From the NCBI GenBank assembly GCA_944739405.2, contig OX123188.2:62453251-62517250 (forward strand): DNA of 64,000 nt, read 5' to 3'. The position numbers and the translations under genes are program-made. Source of the stretch: Euclidia mi. Taxonomy: Eukaryota; Arthropoda; Insecta; Lepidoptera; Erebidae. The notes below the pieces were generated by a model. It worked only from the letters and a program-made list of their open reading frames with translations, was not told where the DNA came from and did no database searches. Of the stretch, positions 8,986-20,312 are shown in pieces (the first letter of the stretch is position 1; the number at the start of each line of letters is the position of its first letter).

Positions 8986-9768
8986 CATATATTAGGGAAG
9001 ATGCGTCGAACGTATCTTGCGTCGCGTCTATTCCGTCAAATGAGTCGGTACATATCTGGAAAATGCGTCGAGCGTATCTGCACACATTGAGCTGAAAGCG
9101 TGGATATTATGCACACATATCAGTTTGTTCGTGGAGGGCCGCACTCAGGGCAGCTCAATATTTTACTGTCATATTCTTTTACCTAATAATTTTTCGTGTG
9201 CCCTGATGTTATGTAGTCGCTGAAGTCCTGTAGTTATTTATATTGCACTTCGAGTTTGACTATTAAAAATATGTCGGACTTCGGAGATTTTTTATAGTAG
9301 CCAACAAGCGTTATTTTAATATATTTCCTTTAAAGGTATGGAGGTTCAAAAGTAAAAGACGATGATACGATTTGGTTACGGTTTTTAACAAAATGTATAC
9401 AAATGATATAGAAGGGGTTACAGTTGCAGCGCATGACACAAAATGTTTTCAATGTAGATATGTATGGAAATTGTTCCCGTGGACCTTTTAGCAGAGAGAA
9501 ATGAGACGTCGACGAATAATTCGTTGACGGAAACGGAACAGACGCTGTACGCTCGACGTACTGACGGATCATCGGTCAGGTGTCAAAGGTTGAACGTTTT
9601 TCTATACATTCGTATGTTTTGGCGTTACGTGACCGATAAAACGCGACGGATCTTCCGTCAGATATGTTCCGACCCTTAGTAGGTCCCTCTTTTGCAAATT
9701 GTTATTCTGCCTCAAGATTTGTCACCGTGACTAATTTAACATGTGTCATCATCATTGTTTTATCGATT
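8986..9768. other. Decayed repeat material, CpG-rich blocks
   Basis: 9001-9085 and 9515-9679 are rich in short GACGGA/CGTCGA words, unlike the AT-rich surroundings (for example GATGCGTCGAACGTATC and CGCGACGGATCTTCCGTCAG). They resemble two pieces of the same MITE-like repeat in opposite orientation, but no clean TIR pair could be set. No coding capacity. Confidence 0.35.
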
Positions 9769-9796
9769 GAGTGAATGGATACCCATCCATTCACTC
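9769..9796. repeat. Perfect 12-bp hairpin
   Basis: GAGTGAATGGAT and ATCCATTCACTC around a 4-base loop ACCC. Confidence 0.8.
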
Positions 9797-10679
9797 GAGT
9801 GCAAATGAGTGGATACACGGCAAAAGCGATAGTGAGAACACTCTTTGTGGAGTGGCTGAAGGCCGCCACGGTGTCCTCACCTTCCGCCTGACACATGTCT
9901 TCATCGGACACGGTTGTTTTGGGTAGTTTCTATGCTGTGGAGGACTCCCTCGGCAACTGACGTAGCGAGGCGATTTACGGCAACTGTAGACGCAGACATG
10001 CGGACGACGAGGACCAAACGCCTACCGTCATACTTAAAAGTGGTCCTTAGGTACGACATTTTAAGTTTATATTTTTTTGTCATACCTAGAATGTCAGCAT
10101 GAATGTATAATGCAAGACTAACTTACAATGAGTAACAATTGTTTTGTTAAATTTTCTAAAATAAAGACTGATTGAGCACAATTTCTCTTTTTTTAATTCA
10201 TACCTTAGTCGGTTAGCCAGTTTAAAAACTTATAAAAGTCTAATGCATGTATGTAAGTATGTATGTATAATTGTATAAGTATTAATCACAATGTGCTTTC
10301 GCGTTGTATAAAAGCGCTTATAGTATTTTTTATAGATAATTAACTTATAACAATTTCCTTGTTCTTCTGCCATTAACCAATAGCCGGTTATGTCATATTG
10401 GCTCCACTTGATGAACAGAAAAAGCACAGGTATGCTCTTTTTCTTCAACAGAAATAAAATAAATGGTGCAGTTAAATCATTTGGGTTGGAACTCATTAAT
10501 TGGGTTGTTTTCATTTACGATGTTTTTTCCTGTAAGTATAATTAGGACCATTTGAGGGTAAGCGACAGTAAATAGTGTTAGGAGTGTGATTTGTTTTAAT
10601 TAACAATGTCATTTCGTAGAGACCTAATCAAAAACTATATGGTTAAATTTTGAAACTTTAGGAACGTACAGAAAATTTT
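9797..10679. other. Spacer
   Basis: No gene or recognisable repeat edge apart from a short ATGTATGTAAGTATGTATGT run at 10245-10265. Confidence 0.5.
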
Positions 10680-10873
10680 CTATGATTTTTATTCACTTAT
10701 TTTGAACTTTAAACTACTCTCCTGTAAAGTTTGTTAAGTGGCGGTTAGCCTCTTTTGGCCGTAAGGCATCGATATGTAGATACCTATATATATTTATATA
10801 AATACATATACAAAAAACATAAGGTATACATACAAAATAATACATATATACATACTAACGATACATAATTATA

Positions 10874-10878
<5 letters not shown>

Positions 10879-10961
<83 letters not shown>
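10879..10961. repeat. (AT)n microsatellite in LINE A 3' UTR
   Basis: About 41 uninterrupted AT dinucleotides. Expected to be hypervariable in length. Confidence 0.95.
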
Positions 10962-10963
<2 letters not shown>

Positions 10964-11010
10964 CCATTATAAAACATAATATACTTATATACATAATTAT
11001 AGATAACAGA

Positions 11011-13935
11011 TTAAAGTGACAAATAGTGCTTATTTAATGCATTTTTAAATATATTGAGTGATTTAGCTTGCCTAACTTCAACCGGAAGCGCATTCCACAA
11101 ACGTACAGCTTGAACAACAAAGGATTTGTCGTAGAAGTTTGTGGAATGGGTTGGCATCTGCAGTCTCAGATCCACCGACGACCTCAGGGTCCTTGAATGT
11201 GTGTCATGGAGGAACTTAAAACGTTCTTTGAGATATGTAGGGGAAATTGGATTAAATAACACATTATACAGTAACATAAGAATATGGGTATTCCGGCGAA
11301 GACGAATTGGGAGCCACTTGAGCCTAGATCGAAATTCAGATACATGATCATATTTGCGTAAACCAAAAATGAATCTTATACAGAAATTTTGGAGACGCTC
11401 AAGTTTATCAAGTTGGTCCTCATTAATATCAGGATAGCTGACATCGGCATAATCGAGTATTGGGAGAAGCAAGGATTGTGCAAGCGCAATCTTGGTGGTT
11501 GTGGGAAGAAAGTTCCGCAGCCTACGCAACGATCCTGCTGAGGCAAACAGTTTGCCACTTGTTTCCTGTATTTGAATTCCCCATGATAAAGTTTTATCCA
11601 GATAAATACCTAGGTTTTTTACACTATCTGAGATTCTTAAGATTTTACCGTCGAACTCAATCTGAGGCAGCTGCGGCCAGTTTACCTTGGAAATTATCCT
11701 GGAACTGCCGATCAGAATAACTTGAGTTTTTGACGGGTTCACCTTAAGGCCATACTTTCTGCTCCACGTACAAATTTGCGCCAGATCCAAGTTTATGTTA
11801 GTAAACGCCTCTGAAATCGCCCCAAGTGGTGCCTGTGAATATATCTGTAAATCATCTGCATAAAGGTGGTAGGACGAAAGTAAGTTTTTGGAGATAGAAT
11901 TTATGAAAATTGCGAAAAGTAATGGTGATAGCACTCCACCCTGCGGTACACTGACAGATGTATTACACCATGAGGAGTACGACTCATCAACGCGTATACG
12001 CTGTCGGCGTCCAAACAGATAACTACGAAACCAGTCATTTACCGTTGGAGATATGTTAATAGAGCGGAGTATGGCAAGCAGGATGTGGAAATCCACAGTG
12101 TTAAATGCGTTACTAAAATCAAGTAAGGAGAGTAGCGTGAGTTTTCCACCATCCATGCCCAGCCTTATCTCATCAGTAATATGAACCAATGCTGTGGTGG
12201 TACTATGTCCAGGGCGAAAACCGGATTGGAAAGGATTCAGGAGAGCATTCTTGGAAAGAAAAGAAGAGAGTTGTGCGTGTACAAGACTCTCAAGGACTTT
12301 GGAAAGGAAGGGTAGTATGGATATTGGACGGAAGTCAGTATAGGAACAGGGTTTGGATTTTTTAGGTATCGGAATTACTTGGGCATCTTTCCATGCTGAT
12401 GGAAAGACACCGCTAGTAACAGAGTAGTTCAAGATATGACAAAGGACAGACAGGATTTCATCAAGGATAGGTAGGATCATGTTTCGACTGATACAGTCAT
12501 TGCCAACAGCATTGGATGAGATCGAAATTATGCTCTTTTTAACATCACAACCGGAAAATTGCTCGAAAACAAATGGGGAATATTTGGGAGTTGGGATACG
12601 TGAAAGATCTTGTAAAGTGTTTGTTTTTGTTGTCCCATCAAAGTTGGACGAAGCAGTGAAATGTGCATTAAGCGAATCGATATTTATATCTTTGGGGATT
12701 GTGTCATTGCGTGATTTGCCAACTCCCAAGGTTCTCAGAAATTTCCAGATTTTAACTGGATCTCCATTTTCAACCGATTTGTGAATATGGTGGCGCTGTG
12801 CTTTCCTACACACCTTATTGCAGAGATTCCTGGCACTAATGTATTTTTCCAAATTCACAGGGGTTGGACGACATTTATATTTCGCCTTGGCAGCAGCTTT
12901 CTTAGACATAAATATTTTGATTTCATCAGTGAGCCAAGGTGCAGGTAGATGTTTTAATTTAATGGCACGGATTGGTGCATGCTTATCGTACAGCTGAGTT
13001 AATTTATCTGTAAGTATTTGTACTTTGTCATCTACACAGTCTGATGAGAATATAGGAGACCAATCAATGCTACGGGCATCTGCGCAGAGCTTCAACCGAT
13101 CCATACCCCCGAAATTGCGCTGCATAATAGTTCTCGGTTTTGCCTTTGGTGGGCGTATTTTATAGGAAATATATATTAAATCATGGTAGGAGAACGCATC
13201 TGCAGAGCACTGACCATGCTTGGAAACAAAAGTAGGGGAAGAAGTGAAAATGAAATCAAGAAGAGAAGGTACAGAGTTTGGAAAATGATGTGTAGCATTA
13301 AGGGGAAGAATAGATAAATTACTTGAATTTAAAATACGCTCAAATATGGTGGAACGACTATCCTGTTTTAAGAGACAGGTGTTAAAATCGCCCATTATAA
13401 TTGTGTGACTGTAAGAAGGTACCAAAGTTTCTAGGATATGTTCAAAAGAAGGGAAAAAATTTAAACGTAACGAAGGAGAATAATAAACACCTAGAAGAAC
13501 TTTAGTACAATTTAGTTCCACTTCTAAAAAGAGATGCTCGCCGGCATTCGAGGGTGGGGGTTGTGACGAGATGCTTGCTATACGGTAAGGAATTTGAGCA
13601 CGTAGATATATAGCAACCCCGCCACCAGCACCAACCGCACGATCATTTCTAATTAGGTGGTACCCCGGAAGAGAATATGAGGCTGATGGGAGGCATGGTT
13701 TGAGCCATGACTCTGAAACGAGAATAGCATGTATGTTCTTACAGTCAAAGGTAGTCAGCATATCCGGGAAATGAGCTGGAATACTTTGGGCATTTATATG
13801 GACTACATTAAAGTACCCCGCGACGTCGGAAAACTGAGACTGAAGAATTTCTGCAAGTGAAGGCAAACTAAAGAAGCTGTCATTATGACTACTAGCTGTT
13901 AAAAAACTTTCATTATCACTATTTGTATCTAGCAT
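11011..13935 (-). CDS. LINE A ORF2: APE endonuclease and reverse transcriptase
   Basis: A complete 974-codon frame from an ATG. The endonuclease domain has VVHINAQSIP, LVSESWLKP (catalytic Glu), YYSPS, IIMGDFNTCL and a YHDLIYIS motif in place of the usual SDH. The reverse transcriptase has TDFRPISILP, FQSGFRPGHSTTTA, LLDFSNAFNTVD, SVPQGGVLSPLLFAIF and YADD at residues 692-695 (codons 11862-11851). All three catalytic Asp are in place, so the protein could be active. The sequence is close to copy B ORF2 throughout. The RT motifs recall L2/Kiri/Daphne-type insect LINEs; the clade is an inference. ORF1 of the same copy is broken, so the element would need ORF1 protein from elsewhere. Confidence 0.9.
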   Translation of the reverse strand: MLDTNSDNESFLTASSHNDSFFSLPSLAEILQSQFSDVAGYFNVVHINAQSIPAHFPDMLTTFDCKNIHAILVSESWLKPCLPSASYSLPGYHLIRNDRAVGAGGGVAIYLRAQIPYRIASISSQPPPSNAGEHLFLEVELNCTKVLLGVYYSPSLRLNFFPSFEHILETLVPSYSHTIIMGDFNTCLLKQDSRSTIFERILNSSNLSILPLNATHHFPNSVPSLLDFIFTSSPTFVSKHGQCSADAFSYHDLIYISYKIRPPKAKPRTIMQRNFGGMDRLKLCADARSIDWSPIFSSDCVDDKVQILTDKLTQLYDKHAPIRAIKLKHLPAPWLTDEIKIFMSKKAAAKAKYKCRPTPVNLEKYISARNLCNKVCRKAQRHHIHKSVENGDPVKIWKFLRTLGVGKSRNDTIPKDINIDSLNAHFTASSNFDGTTKTNTLQDLSRIPTPKYSPFVFEQFSGCDVKKSIISISSNAVGNDCISRNMILPILDEILSVLCHILNYSVTSGVFPSAWKDAQVIPIPKKSKPCSYTDFRPISILPFLSKVLESLVHAQLSSFLSKNALLNPFQSGFRPGHSTTTALVHITDEIRLGMDGGKLTLLSLLDFSNAFNTVDFHILLAILRSINISPTVNDWFRSYLFGRRQRIRVDESYSSWCNTSVSVPQGGVLSPLLFAIFINSISKNLLSSYHLYADDLQIYSQAPLGAISEAFTNINLDLAQICTWSRKYGLKVNPSKTQVILIGSSRIISKVNWPQLPQIEFDGKILRISDSVKNLGIYLDKTLSWGIQIQETSGKLFASAGSLRRLRNFLPTTTKIALAQSLLLPILDYADVSYPDINEDQLDKLERLQNFCIRFIFGLRKYDHVSEFRSRLKWLPIRLRRNTHILMLLYNVLFNPISPTYLKERFKFLHDTHSRTLRSSVDLRLQMPTHSTNFYDKSFVVQAVRLWNALPVEVRQAKSLNIFKNALNKHYLSL

Positions 13936-14031
13936 TATGTCTACTATAATAGATAATATATATAACTATACCTAGTATATATATACTTATAATAATAAAT
14001 AAATATATATTTATGATTTTAATACTTAAAT

Positions 14032-14046
<15 letters not shown>

Positions 14047-14088
<42 letters not shown>
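14047..14088. repeat. (TA)n microsatellite between ORF1 and ORF2 of LINE A
   Basis: About 21 TA units directly after an A-run. It separates the two ORFs of the element. Confidence 0.95.
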
Positions 14089-14090
<2 letters not shown>

Positions 14091-14506
14091 AAGGCTGTGT
14101 ATACTCAAATGTCCACCCGCCAGTTGCGTGTTACAATAAGAAAAATAACACAACACAACACAGCTTTACAGCACTGAGAAAAAGAAAATTAAAAAGAAAA
14201 GAAAAGAAAGAGAAAAAAAAGTGAATTTTTCTGATACGGACTAGGTGAATTTATTAAACATTTAATCAAAAGAGTCTGAGAGATAAAAAACCTATGTTTC
14301 AGATGGGCAGTAAAGATTTAACAGGTTAGAAGAACAAGTGACATAACTGACGTATGTTATGTCAAGCTTGTCTGTCAAAGTCAAGAAAATAAACATTGGT
14401 ATGTGATATTAGATAGAATTATTAGATAAGAAGAAGGTAGTAACAATGAAAAAAAAATAGAAAATAATGTAAATTCACCCAGTCACGTAAATAAATAAAT
14501 GGAAAC

Positions 14507-15198
14507 CTATTTTTTCGAAGTCGCCGACCGCTTGGTTTTCGCAGCAGTAGTCTTCGTGGCAGGCTTCTCTGGATCACCGCCTTTGATCCTGTCGAGGTCG
14601 CCCAAGCACAGTACCCGATGCCGCTGACCATCCGCGCCAAGGACGAATACAGAGCCCTCCCTGGTCCAGCACTTCGTCACGCCAAACTTCTCCCGCGCTG
14701 CCATGAACGTTGTATGTCGCGTTCGGGTCAGAAACTCGGACAACGTTAAACCGGATCCTTTTAACTTGGTTTTGGCGAACCAAATGCTGTCTCGCACTGA
14801 TGTGCTCTGTAACTTGACGACGATGGGTCTGGGCTTACTTGATTGATGACGGCCCATTCTGTGATATCGTTTGATATCGGGTATAGTGAACGCATCAATC
14901 TTCAACAGTTCTTCACCACTTGGACGACCATCTGAGCTGTATCCTCGTTTTTCTCCTCCCCAACACCGTGCAAGAGAATCATATTTCGCCGGCTGCGTGT
15001 CTCCATACTGTCCACTGTGCGGATGACAGACTCCAATTGTTGTGAAAAGGATTTCAATGTTTGAATTATGAAGTCCTTGAAGGCCCCGAATTCCACTGCC
15101 AAGTCGCCCGCGCCAGTAGAACTCTTCTTAAGGAGATCCGCCTCAAACTTGGCCATGCGTTCCTCGAAATACTGCTGGATGTTGTGGATAGATTCCAT
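14507..15198 (-). pseudogene. LINE A ORF1: L1-ORF1-like RNA-binding protein, frameshifted
   Basis: The N-terminal part (15198-14909) is a coiled coil starting MESIHNIQQYFEERMAKFEA, running through METRSRRNMILLHGVGEE, an L1 ORF1 (transposase_22) RRM entry. The second part continues in another frame from 14905: IPDIKRYHRMGR, RPIVVKLQS, SIWFAKTK, then the C-terminal domain with FGVTKCWTREG, and a basic tail. Comparison with copy B shows that one base is missing near 14905-14912. L1-type ORF1 forms trimers that coat LINE RNA. The start at 15198 was chosen because it aligns with the copy B ATG; the frame is open to a GTG at 15267. Confidence 0.8.
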
Positions 15199-15463
15199 AC
15201 TGAAATGCTGCAGCAAGTATGTGTATGTGCTAGTGCTATAAATGCTGTGTTTATGCGGAGATAACACTTGACTGGCAGGTATTCAACCTCAACTGTATTT
15301 ATAAGTCATTAAATAATAATATATTAATACTATATTAAAACTATTTAATTTAAAAAAATTATAACAGCTGTTTTAAGACTAGGTGTTTACTCAACTACCC
15401 ACCAATAAAGAATGAAAGAGATTCTAGACAAAAGCTCGACATATGCCATTTGACGTCTCACTA

Positions 15464-15698
15464 TAGACTCACGCCTGTATCCCCGAAGGAGTAGGCAGAG
15501 CTATAATATTACACCCACATTTCGCTATGAATTGTTAAGTCCCACGTAATAGCGCACGAGCCTATTGCCGTTACCCGGCATATCATACTGAGAATTCGGA
15601 AAAACCTAATTACACTTTTGCCCGACCCGGGAATCGAACCCGTGACCTCCGATCAGCAGTCGTATACGCACGCTATCCACTGGACCACGGAGGCAGTC
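15464..15698 (-). mobile_element. tRNA-derived SINE with 11-bp TSD (family alpha)
   Basis: On the minus strand it begins GACTGCCTCCGTGGTCCAGT (box A region) and has box B GGGTTCGATTCCC at about 15630-15642. The body has GAATTCTCAGTATG, then GGCAATAGGCTCG, TATTACGTGGGACTTAA and an end of CTCTGCCTACTCCTTCGGGG...CAGGCGTGAGTC. Exact direct repeats ACGTCTCACTA flank it at 15453-15463 and 15699-15709. Relatives: 55396-55455 (3' fragment), 59232-59632 and the head of 56260-56700. Confidence 0.85.
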
Positions 15699-16039
15699 AC
15701 GTCTCACTACATGACAGCAACATCATATTTATTTATTTATTTAACACTTTATTGTACACTATAAAATGACATTTCATAATGAATCGTTTTACAAACATAG
15801 TACAATGGGCGGCCTTATCGCTAATAGCGATTTCTACCAGGCAACCTTTGGATGGAGATTATTGGTAGGTAAGAAATGGTAGTTGCTAGTGTACCAGTAA
15901 ATTATGATTATATTTTAAATATATACATTGATATATAATAAATATTACAATAATATACCTAATCATACATAAATAACTATACATACACATACATAAATAA
16001 TAATATATAATATATACTTATAATTATATATAAGAAGTG

Positions 16040-18968
16040 TTATAATGATAGGTAGTGATTCTTGACAAGAGATTTGTACCTCGTTACCGTCTGAGCCTGC
16101 CTTATATGAAAAGGCAATGCATTCCATAACCGAACAGCAGTGACACAAAACGATTTATCATAAAATGCAGTTGAATGAACTGGCATCTTCAGTTTCAAAT
16201 TTTCTGATGACCTTAAATAACGGTTATGCGTATCATGAAGGAATTCGAATCGTCCTTTAAGATAGGAAGGAGTTGAAGGGTTAAACAGTATATTGTACAG
16301 CAGAGATAGAATGTGAGCATTCCGGCGATATCGTATGGGTAACCACTTGAGTTGTGTTCAAAATTGTGAGACATGATCGTATTTGCGTAATCCAAATATG
16401 AATCGTATACAGAGATTTTGAAGTCGCTCAAGTTTTTCAAGCTGGTTTTCGGCAAGATCTGGATAGCTGACATCTGCGTAATCAATAATGGGTAATAGAA
16501 GAGAGTTTGCAAGTGCAATTTTGGTGGCGGTAGGCAGAAAGTTTCTAAGTCTTCTTAACGAGCCTGCCGCAGCAAACACCTTACGACTTACTTCTTGGAC
16601 CTGCGAGCGCCAAGAGAAGGTAGAGTCAATAGTTAAGCCCAGGTTCTTCACTTTATCCTGAATGGGAATAACAGTGCCATTGAAAATAATGTCAGGAAGA
16701 TGTGACCAGTCGATTTTCGTTATCATTCTCGAACTACCAACAACGATAACCTGAGTTTTCGAGGGATTTACTTTTAGTCCATAGGATTTACTCCAGCTGC
16801 TGATCTGTGCAAGATCACTGTTGATTGTATCTACAGAATGTGATAACCGTGCGAATGGCGACTGCGTGTAGATTTGGAGATCATCTGCATAAAGGTGATA
16901 GGAAGAGCGAAGATTATTTAATATAGAGTTTATAAAAATTGCGAAGAGTAAAGGAGACAACACGCCACCCTGGGGCACACCAACAGTAGTGTTACACCAA
17001 GACGAAAGTGAATTTTCAATGCGTAAACGTTGTCGGCGGCCACACAGGTAACTACGAAACCAATCAATCACCGTAGGAGATATGTTAAGAGAGCAAAGAC
17101 GGCTAAGTAGTATGTCAAGATCCACTGTATTAAAGGCGTTGCTAAAATCTAGCAGAGCAAGGATTGTGAGCTGTCCGCCCTCCATACCAGCCCTTATGTC
17201 ATCCGTAATATTGACAAGGGTTGTAGTGGTGCTATGACCCGAACGGAAACCGGATTGGAATGGATTAAGGAGATTATTTTTAGTTAGGAATGAGTTGACT
17301 TGACTGTGGACGAGACGTTCGAGGACTTTGGACAGGAATGGTAAGATAGAAATAGGGCGATAGTCAGAGAAGGATGAAGGATGGAGAGTTTTCGGGATGG
17401 GACTTATTAGGGCATCCTTCCACATTGATGGGAATTGACCACTGGACAGGGAGTAATTAAGGATATGAGTAATTATGGGCAGGATTAAATCGAGGATTGG
17501 AAGGAGCATATTATGGCTGACACAGTCGCTACCAACTGCGTTGGAAGTTATTGACATTATGTTCTTCTTAACATCACTATCGGTGAAATGATTAAAGACC
17601 AATGATGAATAACTAGGGGTTGGCAGAGATGAAAGATAATTTATGGTGCTTTCTTTAGTAGTCCTATCAATATTGGACAAGGCAGAGAAATGTTGATTAA
17701 GCATATCAAAATTGAAGTCATTGGGATTAACGTGTTGACGTGGTTTGCCGACCCCCAGGGTTTTAAGAAACTTCCAGACCTTCGCTGGATCTCCATTATT
17801 CACAGAATTATGGATGTGTTGGCGTTGTGCGTCCCTACACACTCTATTGCAGTGATTCCTGATCGCAACATATTTTTTGAGGTTGTGATCATCAGGCCTA
17901 ATTTTGTATTTAAATTTTGCTGCAGCTTTTTTGTGTAAAAGCTGTTTGATGCTTTCATTGAGCCACGGTGAGGGAGGATGTTTTATTTTTACAGGTCGAA
18001 TTGGTGCATGCTTATCACATAGATCTGTGATATTAGATGTAAAGATGCTGGCCTTTTCATCAATAGATTCGACATTGAAAAGTGAAGTCCAGTCGATATC
18101 ACTGACATCTTTACAGAGAGCATCGGTGTTCATGCCACCAAAATTACGCTGCAATAGGACGTTACGCTTAATTTTAAGTGGACGGATTTTGTAGGAGATA
18201 TAGATCAAGTCGTGGTAAGAGAACATGTCTGCTGGATATTGCCCGTGCATGGTGACATGTTCCTTAGAGGAAACCATGATTATATCAAGGAGAGAAGGTG
18301 TAGAGTTAGGAAAGTGATGGGTTGCGCTTAAGGGTAGTATTGACATGTTACAGGCTATAGAAGTAGAAAGAAGGGAAGAAGAGCGAGAATCATTTTTTTA
18401 TCAGACAAGTATTAAAATCACCCATTATGATAACATGACTGTAAGAAGGCACAAGATTAACCAATACGGTTTCAAAGGTCGAAAAATAATCAATACGTAG
18501 TGAGGGACAGTAGAAAACGCCGACAAGGACTTTAGTGTGGTTTAGTGCAACTTCCAGAAATAAATGTTCTCCGGCGTTTAGTGGCGGTGGTTGCGCAGAC
18601 ATACTTACAACTGTGTATGGAATATGTGAGCGAAGATATATGGCAACACCCCCACCACCCCCGACCGCCCGATCATTTCTGATAAGTTGAAAACCAGGCA
18701 GGGAGTATAATGAAGAAGGCAGACAGGGCTTAAGCCATGACTCAGAAAAAAGGATAGCATGAAGGTTCTTACAGTCTAGATTGGCCAGCATATCAGGAAA
18801 ATGTGCCGGAATGCTTTGGGCATTGATATGAACAGCATTGAAATTTTTAGGTACACCAGAAAATTGAGAATTAAGACTGTCGGCAAGTGACGGTATACTG
18901 GTAAAGCTGTCATCTATACTACATAATGAGTAAAAACTTTCATCATCACTAATGCTATTAGTATCAAT
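16040..18968 (-). pseudogene. LINE B ORF2: endonuclease and reverse transcriptase, broken
   Basis: Homologous over its whole length to LINE A ORF2. Endonuclease: FSESWLKP, IIMGDFNTCL. RT: SDYRPISILP, FQSGFRSGHSTTT, LLDFSNAFNTVD, VPQGGVLSPLLF and YADD at 16891-16880. Three defects: (1) a run of seven T (18393-18399, plus strand) shifts the frame after NTCLI; (2) an in-frame TGA at about 16358-16360, where copy A has Arg, consistent with a CGA to TGA transition, after which the frame stays open to TAA at 16042-16040; (3) no ATG at the position matching the copy A start (18971-18969 reads GCC). RT catalytic residues remain. Confidence 0.85.
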
Positions 18969-19608
18969 GGCTGCAAATAATATACTTAAATATACCTAAT
19001 AGTATTATCTAAAAATATATATATAATGATAAATAAACAAAAAAAACAAAAATTATATATACTACGACTGAAAACTGAATATTGATTCAAAGCTACCAAC
19101 AATACACCACCTGCCAGTAGTGCCAAGAGTAGAAAATGATGTACATCAAATACATATTATTTCGGGGGAATAAAAATGATATAAATAACAAAAGATAGAA
19201 ACAAGAAAACTAATTGGTCCGGGAAGTAACAAGAACATTACAAGATATTATTAATAGTAGCTAGCAAGATATACAATTATATAGATGAAAAAAATAAACA
19301 AAGGTAAAGGAAATAAGAATAAAGGAAGTATATGTACACAGTCTAAAAGGCCCTGTACCCATACAAGTCACAATGTTACAAAGACAACAGATGACAGATG
19401 TGACAGCTGACAGATATTAAAAAAACAGTGAGAAATAAAATATAGCAGACACCCGCAGTAAATACTTAGTATTTATAAAATTATTATGATAGAGAGTAAA
19501 AGAAATATATAAGTAAAGTGGAGCATATAAGTGGGTACAAAGCAAGGAAAATATAATGATAGATACTACTTACTACCCGGACCAGAAATCAACCAAAACA
19601 AACGAAAG

Positions 19609-20312
19609 TTATTTCCTTTGGGCTGTAGTCCGCTTGGATTTTGCGGCTGGCTTCGCTGGTGTAGGCTGCTTCTCCACGCCCTGTTGCTCGATTTTGTGCA
19701 GCTCCGTGAGGCTGACCACACGATGACGGGAACCATCAGGCGCAAGAACATGGATCATGCCCTCCCTGGTCCAGCATTGAGTTATACCAAACTTTTGACG
19801 CGCGGCCATGAAAGCTTCGTGTCGTTGCTTGGTCAGAAATTCTGAGATCGTAGTACCTTGAATTTGGTTTTACTGAACCATACACTGTCCCGTACCAAGG
19901 AGTTGTTAAATTTCACAGCTATGGGCCTGGCCTTGCTACTTGATGTGCGACCCATTCTATGACAGCGTCGAATATCAGCTATAGTGATGTCCGATTTGAG
20001 GTGCTCCTTTATAACATTCACTACTACTTTGGCTGTATCCTCTTTGCCGTCCTCTGCTACACCATGCAGTAGCAACATTTTCCTTCGAGTCCTCATCTCC
20101 ATGGAATCCAGCGTATGGGAAAGGAGCTCAATTTGCTGTTGGAATCCTTTAAGAGCATCCATTACAAAGGCCTTGAAGGAGGTGTACTCGGAGGCCAAAT
20201 CGGGCATGGATGGAGTACCTTGAGATCTGGGCAGCTCTGCTTCGAAATCAGCCATTCGCCTAAGAAACATCTCCTTTAAACTGTTGATTGACTCTTGCAG
20301 TGGCTGTGTCAT
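19609..20312 (-). pseudogene. LINE B ORF1: L1-ORF1-like RNA-binding protein, frameshifted
   Basis: ATG at 20312 (MTQPLQESINSLKEMFLRRM). Coiled coil up to about residue 90, then MEMRTRRKMLLLHGVAED, ADIRRCHRMGR, RPIAVKFNNSLVRDS and WFSKTKFK as RRM-like elements. At about 19855 the frame is lost by one missing base. It resumes in the next frame with SEFLTKQRHEAFMAARQKFG, CWTREGMIHVL and a Lys/Arg-rich end. The domain order is the same as copy A but the lesion lies about 60 codons further downstream, so the two breaks arose independently. Confidence 0.8.

Larger units (their letters stand above)
10680..15410 (-). mobile_element. L1-ORF1-type LINE, copy A
   Basis: Non-LTR element on the minus strand with ORF1 (14507-15198, frameshifted), about 570 bp of inter-ORF sequence, and an intact ORF2 (11011-13935). 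The 5' edge (about 15410) is placed by comparison with copy B, which shares the ACCTGCCAGT and ATAAATAGTTT landmarks in its 5' UTR. The 3' edge is uncertain: 10735-10780 (GGCGGTTAGCC, GGCCGTAAGGC) resembles the conserved 3' UTR of copy B. No TSD could be found. Two long (AT)n tracts lie in its 3' UTR and in its inter-ORF spacer. Confidence 0.75.

Noticed and set aside
10879..10961. (AT)n tract as a replication origin or regulatory element
   Set aside because: It is a plain dinucleotide microsatellite within LINE A; nothing further supports a function.
10620..15460. Target-site duplication for LINE A
   Set aside because: Flanks near 10620-10760 and 15400-15460 were compared by eye and no convincing direct repeat was found.
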